This document shows, piece after piece, positions 6,056 to 8,765 of a stretch of DNA of 8,765 bases. The notes beneath the pieces are model-generated. The model was not told the origin of the DNA. It did no database searches and saw only the letters and a list, made by a program, of their open reading frames with translations. The stretch is from the NCBI GenBank assembly GCA_934193095.1, contig CAKPUX010000068.1, positions 1-8,765 of the forward strand. Direction: 5' to 3'. The number at the start of each line of letters is the position of its first letter. The first letter of the stretch is position 1. A program made the position numbers and the translations under genes. The DNA is from an uncultured Dialister sp. Its GTDB lineage: Bacteria > Bacillota > Negativicutes > Veillonellales > Dialisteraceae.

Positions 6056-6099
6056 CTGTATCCCAGTGGCACGTATCTCCGGCGGCGACTTAGATACAG
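6056..6099 (+). promoter_or_regulatory. Structured rpsO leader, possible S15 autoregulatory element
   Basis: CTGTATC (6056-6062) pairs perfectly with GATACAG (6093-6099), while GTATCT (6073-6078) pairs perfectly with AGATAC (6092-6097). The two stems share their right arm, so only one can form at a time. S15 is known to repress its own translation by binding leader RNA structures in several bacteria, and such leaders differ between lineages. The structure ends 15 bases before the AGGAGG ribosome site. That it binds S15 is an inference. Confidence 0.5.
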
Positions 6100-6125
6100 C
6101 TCATGTGTTATTTTAGGAGGCTATT

Positions 6126-6395
6126 ATGCTTACAACCGAACTGAAGAAAGAAATCATCGAACAGTATGCCACCCATGAAGGTGACACCGGATCTCCGGAA
6201 GTTCAGATCGCTATCCTCACCAAGAGAATCGTTCTGCTCACCGAACATCTGAAATCCCACAAAAAGGATCATCATTCCCGTCGCGGACTGCTGAAAATGG
6301 TCGGCCAGAGAAGAAATATGCTCGACTACCTGCGTCGCAGCGATATTGAACGTTACAGAGCTCTCGGTGCTAAACTGGGCCTGCGTCTGAAATAA
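6126..6395 (+). CDS. rpsO: 30S ribosomal protein S15
   Basis: The 89-residue product has exactly the canonical S15 length and sequence. It contains GDTGSPEVQIAILT (19-32), HLKSHKKDHHSRRGL (41-55) with the basic residues that contact 16S rRNA, and the tail YRALGAKLGLRLK. S15 is a primary binder of the central domain of 16S rRNA (helices 20-22 junction) and nucleates platform assembly; it also helps form an inter-subunit bridge. AGGAGG lies 5 bases before the ATG. The gene is monocistronic, with a near-consensus promoter and structured leader upstream and a strong terminator 43 bases after its stop codon. In many bacteria pnp follows rpsO; here the next gene is argR. Confidence 0.98.
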   Translation: MLTTELKKEIIEQYATHEGDTGSPEVQIAILTKRIVLLTEHLKSHKKDHHSRRGLLKMVGQRRNMLDYLRRSDIERYRALGAKLGLRLK

Positions 6396-6437
6396 TTAAA
6401 AATTTTTCCACTTATATAGACATAGATAATTCACAGG

Positions 6438-6466
6438 AAAGCAGTGGCCAATGCCGCTGCTTTTTT
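6438..6466 (+). terminator. Intrinsic terminator of rpsO
   Basis: AAAGCAGTGGC (6438-6448) pairs over 11 positions (one T-G wobble) with GCCGCTGCTTT (6453-6463) around a CAAT loop, followed by an unbroken run of six T (6461-6466). It is the best terminator in the window. The next 100 bases (6467-6566) show no gene, only a weak GCATC/GATGC inverted repeat near 6482-6498. Confidence 0.9.
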
Positions 6467-6566
6467 GTTGCTGCAAAAGGAGCATCGGGCGAACACGGAT
6501 GCATCAGGGCGGATCAGACCGGTTAGCGGCTGACGGCCACGTTTTCTTATGTTTATACAAAAAACA

Positions 6567-6595
6567 TTGACCTTATTCATAAAATGCTATACAAT
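6567..6595 (+). promoter_or_regulatory. Promoter of argR-recN
   Basis: TTGACC (-35, 6567-6572) and TACAAT (-10, 6590-6595) are 17 bases apart. An overlapping TGCTATACA could serve as an extended -10. Just upstream, ATGTTT (6549-6554) and AAACAT (6562-6567) form an inverted repeat touching the -35. Transcription would start near 6602 and leave a leader of about 100 bases. Confidence 0.7.
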
Positions 6596-6602
6596 TTATA
6601 AC

Positions 6603-6633
6603 AAAGTATCTTCCATACTTTCGGAGAGTATGG
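6603..6633 (+). promoter_or_regulatory. Overlapping alternative hairpins in the argR leader
   Basis: AAAGTAT (6603-6609) pairs perfectly with ATACTTT (6615-6621), and CCATACT (6613-6619) pairs perfectly with AGTATGG (6627-6633). The stems share bases 6615-6619 and exclude each other. The first begins at the predicted transcript start. No T-run follows, so a terminator switch is not evident; RNA stability or translation control is possible. Confidence 0.4.
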
Positions 6634-6659
6634 CTTCGTTTATGCAGATATTTCAGCCT

Positions 6660-6683
6660 ATGCATAAAAGTATGTTTATGAAT
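6660..6683 (+). promoter_or_regulatory. Inverted repeat before argR, possible ARG box
   Basis: ATGCATAAA (6660-6668) and TTTATGAAT (6675-6683) match as inverted halves at 8 of 9 positions with a 6-base spacer, just upstream of the ribosome site. Half-sites like TGAATAAAA are typical of ArgR/AhrC operators, and ArgR often represses its own gene. The match to a full operator is loose, so this is only a candidate. Confidence 0.3.
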
Positions 6684-6701
6684 TGCTTGAGGAGGACAGC
6701 T

Positions 6702-7157
6702 ATGAAACGATATAGAATCATGAAAATCAAAGAGATCATTCAGTCGCAGATCATCGAGACACAGGAAGAGCTGGCAAATGCTCTCAAAAAAGAAGGGATC
6801 GTCGTGACACAGGCGACGGTATCCCGCGATATCAAGGACCTGATGCTTCTCAAGATCCCGTATGGTGATGGGCATTATCGGTATGCTCTCCCGAGTGAAA
6901 AGCCGAATGTGATGTCTAAGAGTCACACCGCGATCCTTTTCCAGGAAGCGGTCATCCGGATCGATAGTGCGATGAATATGGTCGTGCTTCACACATTGCC
7001 GGGTTCTGCATCCTCGGTCGCCTTTGCCATCGATCATTCCAGGACAGAAGAGGTCATCGGTACACTGGCGGGGGATGATACGGTGCTCCTGATCCTGAAG
7101 ACGCCGGAAGATGTACCGGCTATGATCAAAAAGCTTCAGGGTCTCTTGAAAAATTGA
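6702..7157 (+). CDS. argR: Arginine repressor ArgR/AhrC
   Basis: The 151-residue protein has normal ArgR length and both domains. The N-terminal winged helix includes TQATVSRDIKDL (36-47), whose Ser41-Arg42 pair is the conserved DNA-contact signature. The C-terminal oligomerisation and arginine-binding domain includes GTLAGDDT (120-127), where the two aspartates contact arginine. ArgR hexamers with bound arginine repress biosynthesis genes and can activate catabolism. The ATG is chosen because GAGGAGG lies 6 bases upstream and the frame then starts like the family (MKRYRIMKIKEII). Longer in-frame starts at 6549 or 6630 would add unrelated residues, and the one at 6549 lies upstream of the predicted transcript start. 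recN begins 10 bases after the stop, the usual Firmicutes arrangement. No arginine biosynthesis genes are in the window. Confidence 0.96.
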   Translation: MKRYRIMKIKEIIQSQIIETQEELANALKKEGIVVTQATVSRDIKDLMLLKIPYGDGHYRYALPSEKPNVMSKSHTAILFQEAVIRIDSAMNMVVLHTLPGSASSVAFAIDHSRTEEVIGTLAGDDTVLLILKTPEDVPAMIKKLQGLLKN

Positions 7158-7167
7158 CGAGGTTGCC

Positions 7168-8765
7168 ATGCTGCAGAGTTTACATATCGTGAATTTTGCC
7201 ATCATCGAGGATACGGTGATCGATCTCACGAAAGGGGTCACGATTTTTACGGGTGAGACAGGAGCGGGGAAGTCGATCCTGATCGATGCGCTTGCGGTTC
7301 TCACCGGACGGCGTGCGAAGACGGATCTCATCCGTACCGGCGCCGATTTCTTCAAAGTGGAAGGGATCTTCTATGCGGATGACAGCATCGTCTCTGCTTT
7401 GCAGGAGCTTGGGATCGAGTGTGAGGGGCGCGAAGTGATCCTGTCGCGCAAGCTGAATAAGTCGGGGCGCGGTCTCTGTACCATCAATGGGGATTTCTGT
7501 ACCGTCAAACAGCTTCAGAAGATCGGCAAGATGCTGGTGCGTCTGCATGAACAGAATGACAATATGGAGCTCCTATCCATCCCTTTCTGTGAAAAGATGG
7601 TAGATTCGGGGACATCGGAGGTAGTAGCTGCCTACAGGGACTATCAGGATTCCTACCGGGAGTGGAAAAAGCTGAAGGATGCCCTCGAGGACTATGAGAA
7701 TGCGAAGCAGGAGCGGGAGCGGCGGCTGGACATTCTGGAGTGGGAGCTTTCCCAGATCTCTTCTGCGCATCTTTTGCCGGATGAGGATGAGGAGATCGAG
7801 AAGAAGCTCTCCGTCCTCCAGAACCATGAGCGCATTTTCCGATCGGTGCATCAGGCACTGGAGCTTCTGACGGCAGAAAATGGTCCGCAGGATGCCATCG
7901 GGGATGCGATCCGTGAGGTGTCATCGGTTTCCAAGTATGACGAAGCGCTGGAAGCCTTCGTCGAGTCACTGAACAGTGCCTCGTATGCGCTGGAAGATGC
8001 CATCAATGGGCTTGATTCCTACATTTCAGATACCGACTTCTCTGAGGAAGAGCTGAATGAACTGCAGAGCCGCGATGAAGTGATCTCTGAAATGAAACGA
8101 AAGTATGGTCCGACGCTTTCGGATGTGCTCGCCTATGAAGCAAAGGCAAAAAAGGAATATGAGGCGCTGAAGGAAGTCATCTATGACAATGAGGCGCTTC
8201 AAAAAAATTATGCATCACTGACCGGTCTTTTGATGAAGAAGGCAGAGGTGCTGAATCGGTATCGCATGATCTCCTCGAAGAAAATCCTCACAGGGGTCGT
8301 CACGACGCTGAAGGATATGGGCATGGAAAATGCGCGGATGGAGCTGCACCTCGTCGCTCAGAAGAGCCCGATGCCCAATGGCGCAGAGGAGATGGAATTT
8401 TATTTTTCGGCGAATCCGGGGGAGCCGCTCCGCAGCATGCGCGATACGGCATCCGGCGGGGAGATCTCCCGGATTGCGCTTGCCATCGAGATGGTGATCT
8501 CTCACCTGCTCTCGCAGCAGACACTGATCTTTGATGAGATCGATGTCGGCATCAGCGGTAAGGTGGGGCTCAAGGTCGCCAGAAAAATCGCCTGCCTGGC
8601 GAAGACGATCCAGGTACTCTGCATCACGCACCTTCCGCAGACTGCCTGTGCAGCGGTTCGGCACTATCAGATCGTGAAGACGATCGCAAATGGCCGTACA
8701 TCGACAAAGGCTGTACTTCTTAATGAGACGCAGCATTTGGACAATATCGCACAGATGATCTCCGG
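7168..8765 (+). CDS. recN: DNA repair protein RecN, 3' end beyond the window
   Basis: The frame is open from ATG 7168 to the window end: 532 complete codons of a protein usually near 550-570 residues, so only a short C-terminal part is missing. RecN is an SMC-like ATPase recruited early to DNA double-strand breaks. The N-terminal half of the ATPase carries MLQSLHIVNFAI and Walker A GETGAGKS (29-36, Lys35). A Glu/Lys-rich central part (about 150-380) is the short coiled-coil arm. The C-terminal half carries ASGGEISRIALA (signature SGGE 429-432), Walker B LIFDEIDVGISG (453-464, Asp456, Glu457) and ITHLPQTA (486-493). The block that commonly reads HGQHEHQ is HEQNDN here (127-132). GAGG lies 5 bases before the ATG, and the 10-base gap to argR indicates co-transcription. 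Confidence 0.96.
   Translation, partial: MLQSLHIVNFAIIEDTVIDLTKGVTIFTGETGAGKSILIDALAVLTGRRAKTDLIRTGADFFKVEGIFYADDSIVSALQELGIECEGREVILSRKLNKSGRGLCTINGDFCTVKQLQKIGKMLVRLHEQNDNMELLSIPFCEKMVDSGTSEVVAAYRDYQDSYREWKKLKDALEDYENAKQERERRLDILEWELSQISSAHLLPDEDEEIEKKLSVLQNHERIFRSVHQALELLTAENGPQDAIGDAIREVSSVSKYDEALEAFVESLNSASYALEDAINGLDSYISDTDFSEEELNELQSRDEVISEMKRKYGPTLSDVLAYEAKAKKEYEALKEVIYDNEALQKNYASLTGLLMKKAEVLNRYRMISSKKILTGVVTTLKDMGMENARMELHLVAQKSPMPNGAEEMEFYFSANPGEPLRSMRDTASGGEISRIALAIEMVISHLLSQQTLIFDEIDVGISGKVGLKVARKIACLAKTIQVLCITHLPQTACAAVRHYQIVKTIANGRTSTKAVLLNETQHLDNIAQMIS

Noticed and set aside
6549..6701. N-terminal extension of ArgR starting at 6549 or 6630
   Set aside because: The first start lies before the predicted transcript start, the added residues match nothing in the family, and GAGGAGG is ideally placed for the ATG at 6702.

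Overview
The window looks like a chromosomal stretch from a mid-GC (about 50%) Firmicutes-type bacterium. A Negativicutes/Veillonellaceae relative such as Dialister or Megasphaera is my best guess. It rests on the adjacent argR-recN pair, strong AGGAGG-type ribosome binding sites, and the style of GC-rich intergenic hairpins and short repeats; it is an inference, not a proven assignment. No phage, transposase, integrase, CRISPR array, rRNA or tRNA was seen.

Layout. Positions 1-233 are non-coding and hold hairpins that look like dispersed repeats. At 234-1346 on the minus strand lies a membrane acyltransferase (acyltransferase-3 family). It is divergent from a four-gene plus-strand ABC importer operon at 1632-5624: a lipoprotein substrate-binding protein (1632-2624), a second, diverged, membrane-anchored substrate-binding protein (2780-3820), a LivH/RbsC-type permease (3950-4825) and an ATPase (4836-5624). 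The set matches the ABC_sub_bind/TrpXYZ group of importers, whose characterised members take up aromatic amino acids. A strong hairpin with a T-run sits between the two binding-protein genes, and a terminator-like hairpin follows the ATPase.

Positions 5625-6125 contain no gene. They hold five short arrays with different sequences but all with a 7-base period, interspersed with hairpins, followed by a near-consensus promoter and structured leader for rpsO (ribosomal protein S15, 6126-6395). After a good intrinsic terminator comes a second promoter, a leader with overlapping alternative hairpins, argR (arginine repressor, 6702-7157), and, 10 bases on, recN (DNA repair SMC-like ATPase, from 7168), which runs off the right edge lacking only its last few residues.

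How the genes fit together. The importer genes form one transport system: the binding proteins capture the ligand outside, the permease conducts it and the ATPase drives import. ArgR is the classical arginine-sensing regulator. Its pairing with recN is a conserved Firmicutes arrangement, not a functional pathway. No clearly undescribed system was found. The observations most worth following are the mosaic of heptamer repeats upstream of rpsO, the mismatched pair of binding proteins, and the switch-like leaders of rpsO and argR.
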